Below are positions 1 through 9,411 of a stretch of DNA of 64,000 nt, piece by piece; position 1 is the stretch's first letter; every line of letters starts with the position of its first letter. The stretch spans positions 620,001 through 684,000 of the forward strand of contig NZ_PPEI02000003.1 in assembly GCF_002899895.1 (NCBI RefSeq), written 5' to 3'. The stretch is from Chryseobacterium oncorhynchi (GTDB taxonomy: Bacteria > Bacteroidota > Bacteroidia > Flavobacteriales > Weeksellaceae). The position numbers were made by a program, and so were the translations under genes. The notes under the pieces are model-generated. The model saw nothing but the letters and a program-made list of their open reading frames with translations. It made no database searches and was not told the DNA's origin.

Positions 1-168
1 TCATCTCCATTTCTCAAAATTATGAAAAAAGGCTGGAAGTTGTTATTGATTAATTTTCAAATGAGATTGTAGTTATTATTTTAATGATTAGAAAAACTTT
101 CGCTTCTTGTTTCTGGCTTCCTTTCTTCAACCAGAATCCCTATATTTATGGGAAATTTCAGAAACATT

Positions 169-843
169 ATGAATATCTTATTGGTAGAGGACGATCAAAG
201 AATTAGCAGTTTCCTGTTGAAAGGACTTTCTGAAGCCGGCCATAATATGACACTTGCTGATTCCGGAGAAAAAGCCAGAGAAATTCTTCATACCTATGAT
301 TTTGATATTATACTGATGGATATAATGCTTCCGGGATTGGATGGAATGCAGCTTACTCAGATTATCAGGTTTAAGGGAAATTATACTCCAATTTTAGTGT
401 TAAGTGCCTTGAACAGTCCGGATGATAAAATTAAGATGCTGGATTTGGGAGCGGATGACTATTTATCCAAGCCTTTTCATTTTGAAGAGCTGATCTCAAG
501 GATTAAAGCTTTAACAAGACGTAATAAATTAAGTTATCAAAAAGAAGATCAATATTTATCATGCGGTACGATTATAATTGATACGGATCTTCACAAGGTA
601 ACCCAAAATGAGAAAGAAATTGAATTTTCTCCTACAGAATATAAGCTTTTTACTTTTTTGATGGAAAATAAAAATAAGGTGTTGAGCAGAACCCAGATTT
701 TACACAATGTCTGGGGAATAGATTTTGACAGTACTACGAATGTGGTGGATGTATACATTTCCTATGTTCGTAATAAAATTGATGAAACAGAACAGAAGAT
801 TATTCATACCGTAAAGGGAACAGGATATTTAATTAAAGACTGA
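169..843 (+). CDS. OmpR/PhoB-type response regulator of the efflux locus
   Basis: The protein has an N-terminal receiver domain (acidic pair E7-D8-D9, phospho-acceptor D51 in LMDIMLPG, switch lysine in LSKPF) and a C-terminal winged-helix DNA-binding domain ending in the usual HTVKGTGYLI hairpin. I chose the ATG at 169 because MNILLVEDD is the normal beginning of the receiver fold; an in-frame ATG at 148 would add seven residues with no family support. One base separates it from the histidine kinase, so the two form a pair. The metal-efflux operon that follows in the same direction makes a CusR/CzcR-like role likely, but the signal cannot be read from the sequence. Confidence 0.93.
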   Translation: MNILLVEDDQRISSFLLKGLSEAGHNMTLADSGEKAREILHTYDFDIILMDIMLPGLDGMQLTQIIRFKGNYTPILVLSALNSPDDKIKMLDLGADDYLSKPFHFEELISRIKALTRRNKLSYQKEDQYLSCGTIIIDTDLHKVTQNEKEIEFSPTEYKLFTFLMENKNKVLSRTQILHNVWGIDFDSTTNVVDVYISYVRNKIDETEQKIIHTVKGTGYLIKD

Positions 844-844
844 A

Positions 845-2206
845 ATGACTCTTAGAAACAGGTTTACGCTTATTTCCAGCCTTTCGTTTGGCATTGTTTC
901 TATCATCACATCTGCGGTGATATTTTTTGCCTATTATGACAGTACCAAGATTTTTTATTTTGAAAAGCTTAGGAATACAGCACTTATTTCAGCCATTTAT
1001 TATCTTGAAAAGGATGAGCTTCCCAAGAACAGGCATGCCCAGATTAAGCAAGAATACAATCATCTTATTCAGAATAACAGGGTAGCGGTTTATAACCAGA
1101 ATAATCAGGTTACATTTGGGCACAATCTGAATGACAAGAATATTAAGCCTATTCATCTACAAGCCGCCAGAAACAATAAGGGAACACAGTTTATGGCTGG
1201 TAATGAGTTCTACTATGGTATTTTTTACCCGGATAATCAGGGAGACTTTGTTGTTTTTGTAAAATCGCCTAATGATTCATTTCAATCACAGATCTGGAGG
1301 CTTGCCATTATTATGATTTCTGTGCTTATTATCGGGCTGCTTGCCATTTATTTTTTAAGCAGGTACCTTTCAAAGGTTGTATATAAACCTATTTCCAATG
1401 TGGTAGAGCGGATTAACAAAGTGGATTATAATAATATTTCTACAGCTATTACCTCTACCAATACCAATGATGAAATTGAAGACCTGATTAAATCTTACAA
1501 TAAATTATTAGGCCGTATTTCTGAAAATGTACTGTTACAACAGAACTTTATCAATTATGTGTCTCATGAATTTAAAACTCCTTTAGCTGCAATCTCAGGA
1601 AATCTGGAAGTATTTGCCCAAAAGGACCGAACTCCGGAAGAGTATAAAAAAGTAGCCAAAGAATCACTGGAGAATGTTTTTGAAATTGAAAATATTCTCA
1701 ATAACCTTCTTCTGATGTCCGGAATGACGAAGCTTGAAGCCTCTCATAAGCAGGTAAGAGTAGATGAGCTGATCTGGAAAATCTATGAAAAACTAGAACC
1801 TAAGGCAAAAGAAAAACAATCCACCCTTAAAATAGAGCTTAAGGTCACAAAACCAACCTTGCTTGAGTTTCCAGGAAACGAGACTCTTTTATATTTGGCG
1901 CTATATAATATTGTAGAAAATGCGATTAAGTATTCTCAGGATCACCCTGTGATTATTACTTTGTCAGAAAAAGAAAATCAGTTGAATATTGAGGTAAGGG
2001 ATCGGGGTAAAGGTATTCATTCTGATGACCTCTTGAAGATTACAGAAACTTTTTATAGGGGACAAAATGTTGAGAATGTGAAAGGAAGTGGGATTGGATT
2101 GTCATTATCCAAAAGCATTTTTGATCACCATCATATCCTGATGGAGATTGATTCTACTGTAAATATTGGAACAAGTGTTTTGCTAGTGTTCCCTTCTAAT
2201 GTCTAA
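845..2206 (+). CDS. Sensor histidine kinase paired with the response regulator
   Basis: This is a membrane sensor kinase of 453 residues. It has a first membrane helix at about residues 10-32, an extracytoplasmic sensor region, a second helix at about 153-173, a HAMP linker, and a dimerisation box with the phosphorylated histidine H241 in the motif VSHEFKTPLAAI. The ATPase part shows the N box (NIVENAIKYS), the G1 box (DRGKGI) and the G2 box (GSGIGLSLS). It starts one base after the regulator stop codon, so translation is probably coupled. By position it likely senses metal or envelope stress and controls the efflux genes downstream; that is inference. The sensor domain has no motif I recognise. 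Confidence 0.93.
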   Translation: MTLRNRFTLISSLSFGIVSIITSAVIFFAYYDSTKIFYFEKLRNTALISAIYYLEKDELPKNRHAQIKQEYNHLIQNNRVAVYNQNNQVTFGHNLNDKNIKPIHLQAARNNKGTQFMAGNEFYYGIFYPDNQGDFVVFVKSPNDSFQSQIWRLAIIMISVLIIGLLAIYFLSRYLSKVVYKPISNVVERINKVDYNNISTAITSTNTNDEIEDLIKSYNKLLGRISENVLLQQNFINYVSHEFKTPLAAISGNLEVFAQKDRTPEEYKKVAKESLENVFEIENILNNLLLMSGMTKLEASHKQVRVDELIWKIYEKLEPKAKEKQSTLKIELKVTKPTLLEFPGNETLLYLALYNIVENAIKYSQDHPVIITLSEKENQLNIEVRDRGKGIHSDDLLKITETFYRGQNVENVKGSGIGLSLSKSIFDHHHILMEIDSTVNIGTSVLLVFPSNV

Positions 2207-2390
2207 GAATTCCATCCATCACAAATAAAAATAAAATACTTACTTCTAAGTTTGTGCTAAAGCCAATGGGTGATATTTAAAAATCTGCTCAATCGGTATA
2301 ATCTGCGGGAAACTTAAAAATAAATTCTATCCCTATCTGTTCTAATCAAACTCTAATGTTGAACTAATTGAATTTTAATTTCACTCGAAA

Positions 2391-2419
2391 TTGCCTCTAA
2401 TGTTAGAAAAATAATTTTG
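2391..2419 (+). promoter_or_regulatory. Bacteroidota-type promoter for the efflux operon
   Basis: TTG at 2391-2393 is followed after 18 nt by TAATTTTG at 2412-2419, matching the flavobacterial pattern TTG-N17-23-TAnnTTTG. It ends 19 nt before the TTG start codon of the TolC-like gene, which implies a very short 5' leader. Confidence 0.6.
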
Positions 2420-2438
2420 TGGTCTTAAATAAGAGACC

Positions 2439-3713
2439 TTGAAGAAAATTTTTTTTACACTATTTTATATTCATTGTTTCAGTTTCTTTTCGGCCCAGAT
2501 TTCAGATACTCTGAAAATTGACAGAAAGGAAGCTGAAACGATTTTTCTTGCCCATAACCTTGATCTTATTGCTCAGAAACTTGAAATTTCCCAGGCTGAA
2601 GCAAGGGCTGTTCAGGCTAAATATTGGCCTAATCCTAAATTAAGCATTAGTGAAGTTAACCTATGGAGAACTTATGATATTGAAGAACAGCCTGCGTTGA
2701 TAGGAAACTGGGGAAGAAATACACAGATCTCTGCAGAAATAGAGCAGGTAATTCAGACGGCAGGAAAGAGAAGAAAAAATATTGAATTACAGAAAATTGA
2801 AGTTGAGGGAGAAAAATATGAATTGCAGGAAGTATTGCGTGAACTCAAAAAAACGTTGAGGAATACAATTACTGAGATTTTATTCAATCAGGAACAACAA
2901 AAGATCTATCAGGGCCAGATTGCATCCATTGAGAAATTAACAAAGTCTTATCACAACCAGTTAAATCTGGGAAATATCAGCAAGGCAGAATATGTTCGTT
3001 TAAAAGCCCAGGAAATCGAATTCAAGAAAAAGCTTGTTTCATTGAAGCAGGAAATTGAAGATCAACAAGTGGAGCTGAAATCTCTACTAATGATTTCATC
3101 CCATTCTTACCTTGTGATTTCAGATTCATTTACAATGCCGGAAAAACAACTTTCGGAAATAGAATTGACCCAGTGGCTGGAAAAGGCAAAGGAAAATCGT
3201 CCGGATATCTTGATTTCGAAAAATAAAGAAAAGCATGCTTCCAAGAATCTGGAAATTCAAAATGCTATGAAGACTCCTGATGTAGCTGTTTCCATAGGCT
3301 ATGACCGAGGGGGAAATATTATGAAAGACTTTATTGGGCTGGGCGTTTCGGTTGATCTTCCAATTTTCGACAGAAATAAAGGGAATATCCAGGAAGCTAG
3401 GCTGGAAATAGAAAAAAGCAAGAATGAAACCCGAAAAAATATGCTGAAGTCTGAGAATGAAATTGTCTCCGTTTTCAGAAACTATATCCGTACTCAGGAA
3501 GTTTCCGAGGAAATTGATGATGCTTATGAAGCTACATTAGATGGTTTGCTGGTGAGCCATGAGAAAAACTTTAGGCTAAGAAATATAAGTATGTTGGAAT
3601 ACATGGATTTTCTGGATACCTACATCGGAAATAAAATGATCATACTGGATACTAAAAAAGAACTTAATCAATACTACGAAAACCTGCAATATGTTGTGGG
3701 ACAAGATTTATAA
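2439..3713 (+). CDS. TolC/CusC-family outer-membrane efflux protein
   Basis: The product of 424 residues is the outer-membrane channel of a tripartite efflux pump. A signal peptide (residues 1-20, ending in FSAQ) leads into two long Gln/Glu/Lys-rich helical repeats typical of the OEP fold, with a family-like segment around IGLGVSVDLPIFDRNKGN near residue 300. The start codon is TTG: the hydrophobic signal peptide begins right at it and no in-frame ATG is available nearby, so this non-ATG start is well supported. The adaptor and RND pump follow on the same strand, 87 nt away. The length is within the usual range for CusC/CzcC-like proteins. Confidence 0.9.
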   Translation: MKKIFFTLFYIHCFSFFSAQISDTLKIDRKEAETIFLAHNLDLIAQKLEISQAEARAVQAKYWPNPKLSISEVNLWRTYDIEEQPALIGNWGRNTQISAEIEQVIQTAGKRRKNIELQKIEVEGEKYELQEVLRELKKTLRNTITEILFNQEQQKIYQGQIASIEKLTKSYHNQLNLGNISKAEYVRLKAQEIEFKKKLVSLKQEIEDQQVELKSLLMISSHSYLVISDSFTMPEKQLSEIELTQWLEKAKENRPDILISKNKEKHASKNLEIQNAMKTPDVAVSIGYDRGGNIMKDFIGLGVSVDLPIFDRNKGNIQEARLEIEKSKNETRKNMLKSENEIVSVFRNYIRTQEVSEEIDDAYEATLDGLLVSHEKNFRLRNISMLEYMDFLDTYIGNKMIILDTKKELNQYYENLQYVVGQDL

Positions 3714-3800
3714 GATGTAAAGCTGTTATTGAAGCATCCCATCAAATAAGGATATCAGCGGCAATTATCCACTACCTTATAAAAATACAAACATCTACTT

Positions 3801-4916
3801 ATGAAAATGAATACTACCCAATACATAGCAGTAATATATCTGTCTGCCCTGGTTACGCTTACAGGCTGTAAAGATCAAAAGCAGGAGAAGGAAGCAGAGA
3901 AAACATATTGCATCAGCAAGGAACTAAAAAAAGATATTAAACTGGCTAAGGCAGAAATGCTTCCCATAGAAGAAAGTATTACCCTTACCGGAGAAGTGGA
4001 GAGCAATTCTGATAAAACAGTTCCCTTTGTAAGCCTTGTAGATGGAGTGGTGATCGATACCTATTTTTCTTTTGGTGACTACGTGAAAAAAGGACAAACT
4101 CTGGCTAGTGTAAAAAGTACAGCTGTTAACGAAATGCAGGATGATACTCAAACATTACATGCACAATTGGCTGTGGCTAAAAGAAAATTGGCATCTGTAG
4201 AAGCTATGTATAAAGACGATATCGCTTCCCAAAAAGATCTTCAGGAAGCCAGAGCTGAAGTAACCATATTGCAGTCCAACATTTCTAAGACTCAAAAAAA
4301 TATGCAGTTGTATTCTGCGGGGGGAAGTACAATTCAGATAAAAGCTCCTGCAGACGGATATGTTATTAACAAAAATATTTCCAAAGGAATGCCTGTTACA
4401 GCCGGTGGAGATCAGCTTTTCACTATTTCTAATTTGGATAAGGTTTGGGTAATGGCGAATGTATATGCGACCAATATGAGACACGTGTATGTAGACCAGC
4501 CTGTAGTGGTAAAGACATTGGCTTATCCAGATGATAATTTTTCAGGAAAAATCAACAATATCTCACAGGTATTTAATGAAAATGAAAGGGTATTGAAAGC
4601 CAAGATTATTATGGATAATAATGGGATGAAGCTGAGACCGGGGATGTCTGCAGATGTTGTTCTGCCTGTTAATGCTCAAAATAAAAGTGCATTGGCTATT
4701 CCTGCGAAGGCATTGATCTTTGACAATAACCAAAGTTATGTAGTGGTGTATAAAAAGGACTGTGAGTTGGAAATCAGGCCTGTAACGGAAGTCGCTTCCA
4801 ACAGTCAGTATATTTATGTAGAAGGAAACTTAAAGCAGGGAGAAGATGTAATTGCCTCTAACGGGTTACTGATTTATGAAAACCTGAAAAATCAATTAAA
4901 TAAGTCTACCAAGTAA
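3801..4916 (+). CDS. RND efflux periplasmic adaptor lipoprotein (CusB/CzcB-like)
   Basis: The membrane-fusion protein bridges the inner-membrane RND pump and the outer-membrane channel. It begins with a lipoprotein signal whose lipobox is LTGC (C23), so it should be lipid-anchored. The body shows the biotinyl-lipoyl hinge halves (around GDYVKKGQTLASV and IKAPADGYVINK) flanking a coiled-coil hairpin at about residues 113-168, followed by the beta-barrel domain (VWVMANVYA) and a membrane-proximal domain. The ATG of the pump gene overlaps its stop codon (TAATG at 4914-4918). No Cys/His/Met-rich metal-binding N-terminus like that of E. coli CusB is obvious, so the metal is not predictable here. 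Confidence 0.92.
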   Translation: MKMNTTQYIAVIYLSALVTLTGCKDQKQEKEAEKTYCISKELKKDIKLAKAEMLPIEESITLTGEVESNSDKTVPFVSLVDGVVIDTYFSFGDYVKKGQTLASVKSTAVNEMQDDTQTLHAQLAVAKRKLASVEAMYKDDIASQKDLQEARAEVTILQSNISKTQKNMQLYSAGGSTIQIKAPADGYVINKNISKGMPVTAGGDQLFTISNLDKVWVMANVYATNMRHVYVDQPVVVKTLAYPDDNFSGKINNISQVFNENERVLKAKIIMDNNGMKLRPGMSADVVLPVNAQNKSALAIPAKALIFDNNQSYVVVYKKDCELEIRPVTEVASNSQYIYVEGNLKQGEDVIASNGLLIYENLKNQLNKSTK

Positions 4917-7900
4917 TGCGAAAATTTGTACAGAATATAGTTTCCTTTTCGTTAAAAAACTCACTGATTGTTCTTTTAGGGACTTTTCTTTTGCTGGCCG
5001 GAGGTATTTATTCCTATATACATACTCCTATTGAGGCATTTCCGGATGTTACCAATACAAGGGTAAGAGTAATTACCCAATGGCCGGGAAGAAGTGCAGA
5101 AGAAATAGAAAAATTTGTTACACTTCCGATTTCCAAAGAGATGAATGCTATTCCGAATAAAACCTCGGTACGTTCTATTTCTTTATTTGGATTATCTGTA
5201 GTTACAGTGATTTTTGATGACCATGTCAATGATTTTTATGCTCAACAATATGCTTCCAATAAATTAGGAAATGTAAATCTCCCCGGTGGTGCAGAATATA
5301 GTATTGAGCCTCCATCAGGAGCCACCGGTGAAATTTACCGGTATATTATCAAAAGTAAATTACCCATTAAAGAAGTTACGGCCATTCAGGATTGGGTGGT
5401 AGAAAGAGAACTATTGGCAGTTCCTGGAGTAGCTGATGTGGTAAGTTTCGGTGGAGAAGAAAAAACATATGAAATAAAAATTAACCCTACAGAATTACAC
5501 AATTACGACCTTTCCCCCCTAGATGTGTATGAAGCAGTTTCGAAGAGTAATATTAATGTAGGCGGAGATGTAGTGGCAAAAGGAGATCAGGCTTATGTAG
5601 TGCGGGGGATTGGTCTTTTAGAGAAAAAAGAGGATATTGAAAATATTCAGATTGAGGTAAAAGGTTCTACCCCTATTCTGGTAAAGCACGTTGCTGAAGT
5701 AAAGGTTTCTGCAAAACCAAGACTGGGGCAGGTAGGATACAACAAAGAAAATGATGTTGTAGAAGGAATTGTGATTATGCTTCGTGGCGAAAACCCAAGT
5801 GAAGTGATTGCAAGGCTTAAAGACAGAATAGAACAACTGAATGGCGGAGAATTACCCGGAGATGTTCAGATTGTTCCCATTATTGATCGTACAGAACTGG
5901 TAAATACAACCGTTCATACCGTTTCCAAAAACCTGATTGAGGGAGTGATTCTGGTATCTATTATCGTATTCATATTCCTGTATAACTGGAGAACAACGTT
6001 TATTGTTGCCTCTGTAATTCCATTGGCTTTCCTTTTTGCAATTATTATGTTGAAGATTCAGGGGTTGCCGGCAAATTTGATTTCCATGGGAGCGCTTGAT
6101 TTTGGATTATTGCTGGAGGGAACTTTAGTCATCGTAGAACATGTATTTGTTGCCCTCGAGTTAAAAGCCAAAAAGATTGGATTAAAGAGATTTAATAAAA
6201 TGTCCAAACTGGGGATCATCAAGAAGAGTGCAGGAAGCGTGGCAAGTTATATTTTCTTTGCCCTATTGATCCTGATTGTAGCCCTGATGCCAATCTTCTC
6301 ATTCCAGAAAGTGGAAGGCAAAATGTTCTCTCCTCTGGCATTTACACTTGGTTATGCTTTGTTGGGATCATTGATTTTGAGCTTGACGTATGTTCCGGCA
6401 ATGTGTAAGCTTTTATTAACCAAAAATATTGAAGAAAAAGAAAACTTTATTTCAAGGTTTTTCAGAGTAAATATTTACAGAATCTACGAGTTCAGTATTC
6501 ACCATAAAAAAGGATTTATCATTGGTTTTATGGCGTTAATTGCAATTTGTGGATGGAAGTTTTCAAACTACGGGTCAGAATTTTTACCAAAACTGAATGA
6601 AGGAGCAATCTATGTGCGTGCAACACTTCCCAACAGTGTAAATCTTGATGAGTCTGTACGATTGACCAAAGAGATGAAAGAGATTTTGATGAAGTACGAT
6701 GAAGTGAAATTTGTGATGACCCAAACCGGTCGCCCCAATGACGGAACGGATCCCACAGGATTTTTTAATATTGAATTTAATATCCAGCTTAAACCTGAAA
6801 AAGAGTGGAAGAAAAAAATATCCAAGGAAAAGCTTCTCGAGGAGATGAGAGTTTCCCTTGAAAAATATCCGGGAATCAATTTCGGTTTCAGTCAACCAAT
6901 TCAGGATAATGTGGAAGAATATGTTGCCGGAGTAAAAGCTCCGTTGGTTATTAAAATATTTGGAAATGATTTATTCGAACTTGAGAATTATGCCAATCAG
7001 GTAGCCAATTCTATCAGAACTGTTCCGGGAATTTCGGATGTAAATGTCTTTAAAAATATAGGACTTCCGGAACTGAGAATACAGCTTCATGATTCTAAAA
7101 TGGCAAAGTATGGCGTTTCTACAGCAGACGCACAGGCCGTGATTGAAATGACGATTGGAGGACAGGCTGCAACCAAGTTCTATGAAGAAGAAAGAATGTT
7201 TGACGTGATGCTTAGGTTTGAAAAAGAATACCGCGATACTCCGGAAAAAATGGGAAATATTTTAATTCCTACTCAGGATAATAAAAAAGTACCGTTGAAA
7301 GAAATTGCTACCATAGATTATCATACCGGTCCATCCTTTATTTACCGTGAAGGAAACAGCAGATATATTGGTGTAGGATTCAATATTGAAGGACGAGATT
7401 TGGGAAGTACAATTGAAGAAGCCAAAATTAAAGTGGATAAAGAGGTGAAGCTTCCAAAGAATCATAAAATGACCTGGGCCGGAGAGTTTGAAAGTAAAGA
7501 AAGAGCTGCAAAACAGTTGGCAATGGTAGTTCCGATTTCCCTTGTTCTTATTCTCATGCTTTTGTATTTCAACTTTGGAAACCTAAAAGATACACTGATC
7601 TCTTCCATTACCTTGGCCTTTGCATTTATTGGTGGATTTTTATCCCTGTGGTTTACAGGCACCATTTTTGGAATTTCGGCAGGAATTGGTTTCATTATCC
7701 TTTTCGGGGTGGCTACCATTGACGGGATTGTCCTGATTGGAGTAATGAAAGAAAATCTGCAAAACAGAATGTCCCTTAAAGAATCAATTTCAGAGGGGGT
7801 TAAAAGTAGAATTCGTCCTGTAGTGATGATTGCATTAATGGGATCAATGGGACTTCTCCCTGCGGCAATGTCCAACGGAATGGGATCCGAAATTCAAAAA

Positions 7901-8014
7901 CCTTTAGCCATTATGATTGTAGGTGGGCTTATCATCTGTATGCTGTTGTCATTTACAATATTACCGATTGTATTTCATTATGCCTATCGTAAAAAGCATA
8001 AGGAAACCATATAG
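4916..8014 (+). CDS. CzcA/CusA-family heavy-metal RND efflux pump
   Basis: This 1032-residue inner-membrane proton-driven exporter has the full RND layout: one N-terminal helix, a large periplasmic porter loop, six helices, a second porter loop and the last five helices. The N-terminal stretch TPIEAFPDVTNTRV and the ENP motif are typical of heavy-metal efflux (HME) members. In helix 4 the motif reads DFGLLLEGTLVIVEH: D395 and E408 correspond to CzcA D402 and E415, but the middle position is Glu (E401) instead of Asp, and the usual Asn after the final Glu is His. The gene overlaps the adaptor stop codon by one base. The substrate is probably a divalent or monovalent metal cation; the exact ion is not determined. 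Confidence 0.93.
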   Translation: MRKFVQNIVSFSLKNSLIVLLGTFLLLAGGIYSYIHTPIEAFPDVTNTRVRVITQWPGRSAEEIEKFVTLPISKEMNAIPNKTSVRSISLFGLSVVTVIFDDHVNDFYAQQYASNKLGNVNLPGGAEYSIEPPSGATGEIYRYIIKSKLPIKEVTAIQDWVVERELLAVPGVADVVSFGGEEKTYEIKINPTELHNYDLSPLDVYEAVSKSNINVGGDVVAKGDQAYVVRGIGLLEKKEDIENIQIEVKGSTPILVKHVAEVKVSAKPRLGQVGYNKENDVVEGIVIMLRGENPSEVIARLKDRIEQLNGGELPGDVQIVPIIDRTELVNTTVHTVSKNLIEGVILVSIIVFIFLYNWRTTFIVASVIPLAFLFAIIMLKIQGLPANLISMGALDFGLLLEGTLVIVEHVFVALELKAKKIGLKRFNKMSKLGIIKKSAGSVASYIFFALLILIVALMPIFSFQKVEGKMFSPLAFTLGYALLGSLILSLTYVPAMCKLLLTKNIEEKENFISRFFRVNIYRIYEFSIHHKKGFIIGFMALIAICGWKFSNYGSEFLPKLNEGAIYVRATLPNSVNLDESVRLTKEMKEILMKYDEVKFVMTQTGRPNDGTDPTGFFNIEFNIQLKPEKEWKKKISKEKLLEEMRVSLEKYPGINFGFSQPIQDNVEEYVAGVKAPLVIKIFGNDLFELENYANQVANSIRTVPGISDVNVFKNIGLPELRIQLHDSKMAKYGVSTADAQAVIEMTIGGQAATKFYEEERMFDVMLRFEKEYRDTPEKMGNILIPTQDNKKVPLKEIATIDYHTGPSFIYREGNSRYIGVGFNIEGRDLGSTIEEAKIKVDKEVKLPKNHKMTWAGEFESKERAAKQLAMVVPISLVLILMLLYFNFGNLKDTLISSITLAFAFIGGFLSLWFTGTIFGISAGIGFIILFGVATIDGIVLIGVMKENLQNRMSLKESISEGVKSRIRPVVMIALMGSMGLLPAAMSNGMGSEIQKPLAIMIVGGLIICMLLSFTILPIVFHYAYRKKHKETI

Positions 8015-8039
8015 TTTCTTTTTTATTTGTTCATTATTT

Positions 8040-8073
8040 GGTCGGGATCCGTGAGGAAGATCCCGACCTTTTT
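8040..8073 (+). terminator. Intrinsic terminator after the RND operon
   Basis: A 10-bp GC-rich stem, GGTCGGGATC (8040-8049) with GATCCCGACC (8059-8068), has a 9-nt loop and is followed by TTTTTATTTT. It sits between convergent genes and ends the efflux operon. Confidence 0.85.
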
Positions 8074-8081
8074 ATTTTGAT

Positions 8082-8837
8082 TTAAACCGTTTTTGTTGAT
8101 TCCAATATTTCGATATTTTTTATCACATCACCACTTTCACACTTTTTAAGTTCCTTGATGAGAGTAGGAGTGAGGATTCTAGGGCTTACAATTTGAGTGG
8201 CAATCTTTGCTGCTGCATAATCTACAATATTGATAACCGATTCTCTGAGGAAATTTGGAGTGCTTGACGCAATTACCGCCGTTGCCCATGAGGTTTCTCT
8301 TGTTCTGGAGATAGCAAAATCCAATATGGCATTATCTTTTCCATTAGAAAGCTGATCAACAAGATCCACCGGATAGCATATTTTACTCAAAGAATCCTGA
8401 ACTTTCTGGTTGATGGATGCAATAACATTATTAATGTTCTCAAAGTCCCTTTTTAAAGGATTTATTTTTCGGTAAGGCATAATGGAGGCTGCTGAAATTC
8501 CTAAATCAAGATTGATGTGGGCATTCATCCCAAGGAAGATATGCTGTAGAATTAACAGGTCTTTATTTTTGGTTGCTTCAAAGGCCAGATACCATGAATT
8601 TGTACATTTTTTGCCCTTGCTGTAATTTTCCCATGCTTCAAGATATCTTTGTGCGAAAGCAATATCAAGCATTGTCATTCTTGGGTTGTCCTCAAATTTT
8701 TTCTGCTGAATTCCTTTTAAAACCTGTGCTGTCATAATGCGGTAAGTACAGGCGAAATATCCTGCCGGACTTTTATTTTCCTTGCACCAGATAATAATAG
8801 CATCCAGTTTTTGTAAAACTTCCTCAATGGTTTTCAT
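8082..8837 (-). CDS. DUF5995-like protein
   Basis: The product of 251 residues is soluble, with no signal peptide or membrane segment. The sequence resembles the DUF5995 family: an N-terminal stretch containing PAGYFACTYRIMTAQV, a central W-YLAFEA segment, and LGMNAHINLDLGISAA around residues 101-116. The family has no firmly known biochemical role that I can state. The conserved HIN/DLG segment and the preserved tryptophans suggest an enzyme-like helical bundle, which is inference. It is monocistronic, convergent with the efflux operon and separated from the downstream-oriented peptide gene by about 70 nt. Confidence 0.7.
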   Translation of the reverse strand: MKTIEEVLQKLDAIIIWCKENKSPAGYFACTYRIMTAQVLKGIQQKKFEDNPRMTMLDIAFAQRYLEAWENYSKGKKCTNSWYLAFEATKNKDLLILQHIFLGMNAHINLDLGISAASIMPYRKINPLKRDFENINNVIASINQKVQDSLSKICYPVDLVDQLSNGKDNAILDFAISRTRETSWATAVIASSTPNFLRESVINIVDYAAAKIATQIVSPRILTPTLIKELKKCESGDVIKNIEILESTKTV

Positions 8838-8904
8838 GGTGGTTTTTGTTTACTTAAAGATAATAAAAAAGTGAGCCGGATTGACTCACTGTATAGACTA
8901 AAGA

Positions 8905-9150
8905 TTAAGGTATAAAAATAGGACCTGGGTCAATAGGCCCAATAGGTTCAAGAACCAATGGTTTGCACATTGCGGCCGGTTGGCATGTTCCCCCCATGCA
9001 TATAAAATTAGTCATTGTTGTTGAGCCGTCAGGGCATCTGATCATGCCTTCACCATGGCATCCTCCGGGACATTCTGGCAGATGTAAATACCCGCCGAAT
9101 ACATCTTTCAGCTCTGTTCTTGAAAGTTTTGATACATTAATTTTTTTCAT
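8905..9150 (-). CDS. GG-leader six-cysteine bacteriocin-like peptide
   Basis: An 81-residue precursor begins with a double-glycine leader (MKKINVSKLSRTELKDVFGG, residues 1-20) of the kind cleaved by peptidase-containing ABC transporters. The core of 61 residues has six cysteines (27, 31, 39, 51, 56, 62), many Gly and Pro, and an unusual Pro-Ile-rich tail of about 15 residues (after C62) with no charge balance. Six cysteines would allow three disulfides, or thioether/metal chemistry; no modification enzyme lies nearby. The leader is nearly the same as that of the divergent peptide gene at 9412. Databases usually call such genes bacteriocin-like; no activity can be claimed from sequence. Confidence 0.75.
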   Translation of the reverse strand: MKKINVSKLSRTELKDVFGGYLHLPECPGGCHGEGMIRCPDGSTTMTNFICMGGTCQPAAMCKPLVLEPIGPIDPGPIFIP

Positions 9151-9411
9151 GGAATTAATTTTTAATTATGGTATTGTTGGCAAACTACTCACAATTAGAT
9201 TGATAAGTGGAATTGCTAATAAGCTAAAATAATTAAATTAATTCATTAAAACAAGAAATATGCGTTAATATTTTTGCATTATTTATATATAATTGTTTGG
9301 AATGTAGTTGATTAAAAAAGAAATTGTATATTTATTTCCATATAAAGAGAGATAATAAAGACGAATCCGAAAATCTTTAAGAGTAGGAAATTAAACTAAA
9401 CAAAATTAATC

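Noticed and set aside
4155-4484. 109-codon minus-strand frame inside the efflux adaptor gene
   Set aside because: Antisense to a complete well-conserved adaptor; no independent evidence.
7462-7875. 137-codon minus-strand frame inside the RND pump gene
   Set aside because: It mirrors the conserved helices of the pump and has low-complexity Ile/Pro/Arg content; no support as a gene.
8963-9232. 89-codon plus-strand frame covering the GG-leader peptide gene
   Set aside because: The minus strand has a clear GG-leader and cysteine pattern; the plus frame contains the antisense of it and has no signal or domain.
9269-9276. TATTTTTG as promoter of the small GG-leader peptide gene
   Set aside because: It would give a leader of about 130 nt and has no TTG at the correct distance; in an AT-rich intergenic region the match can be chance.
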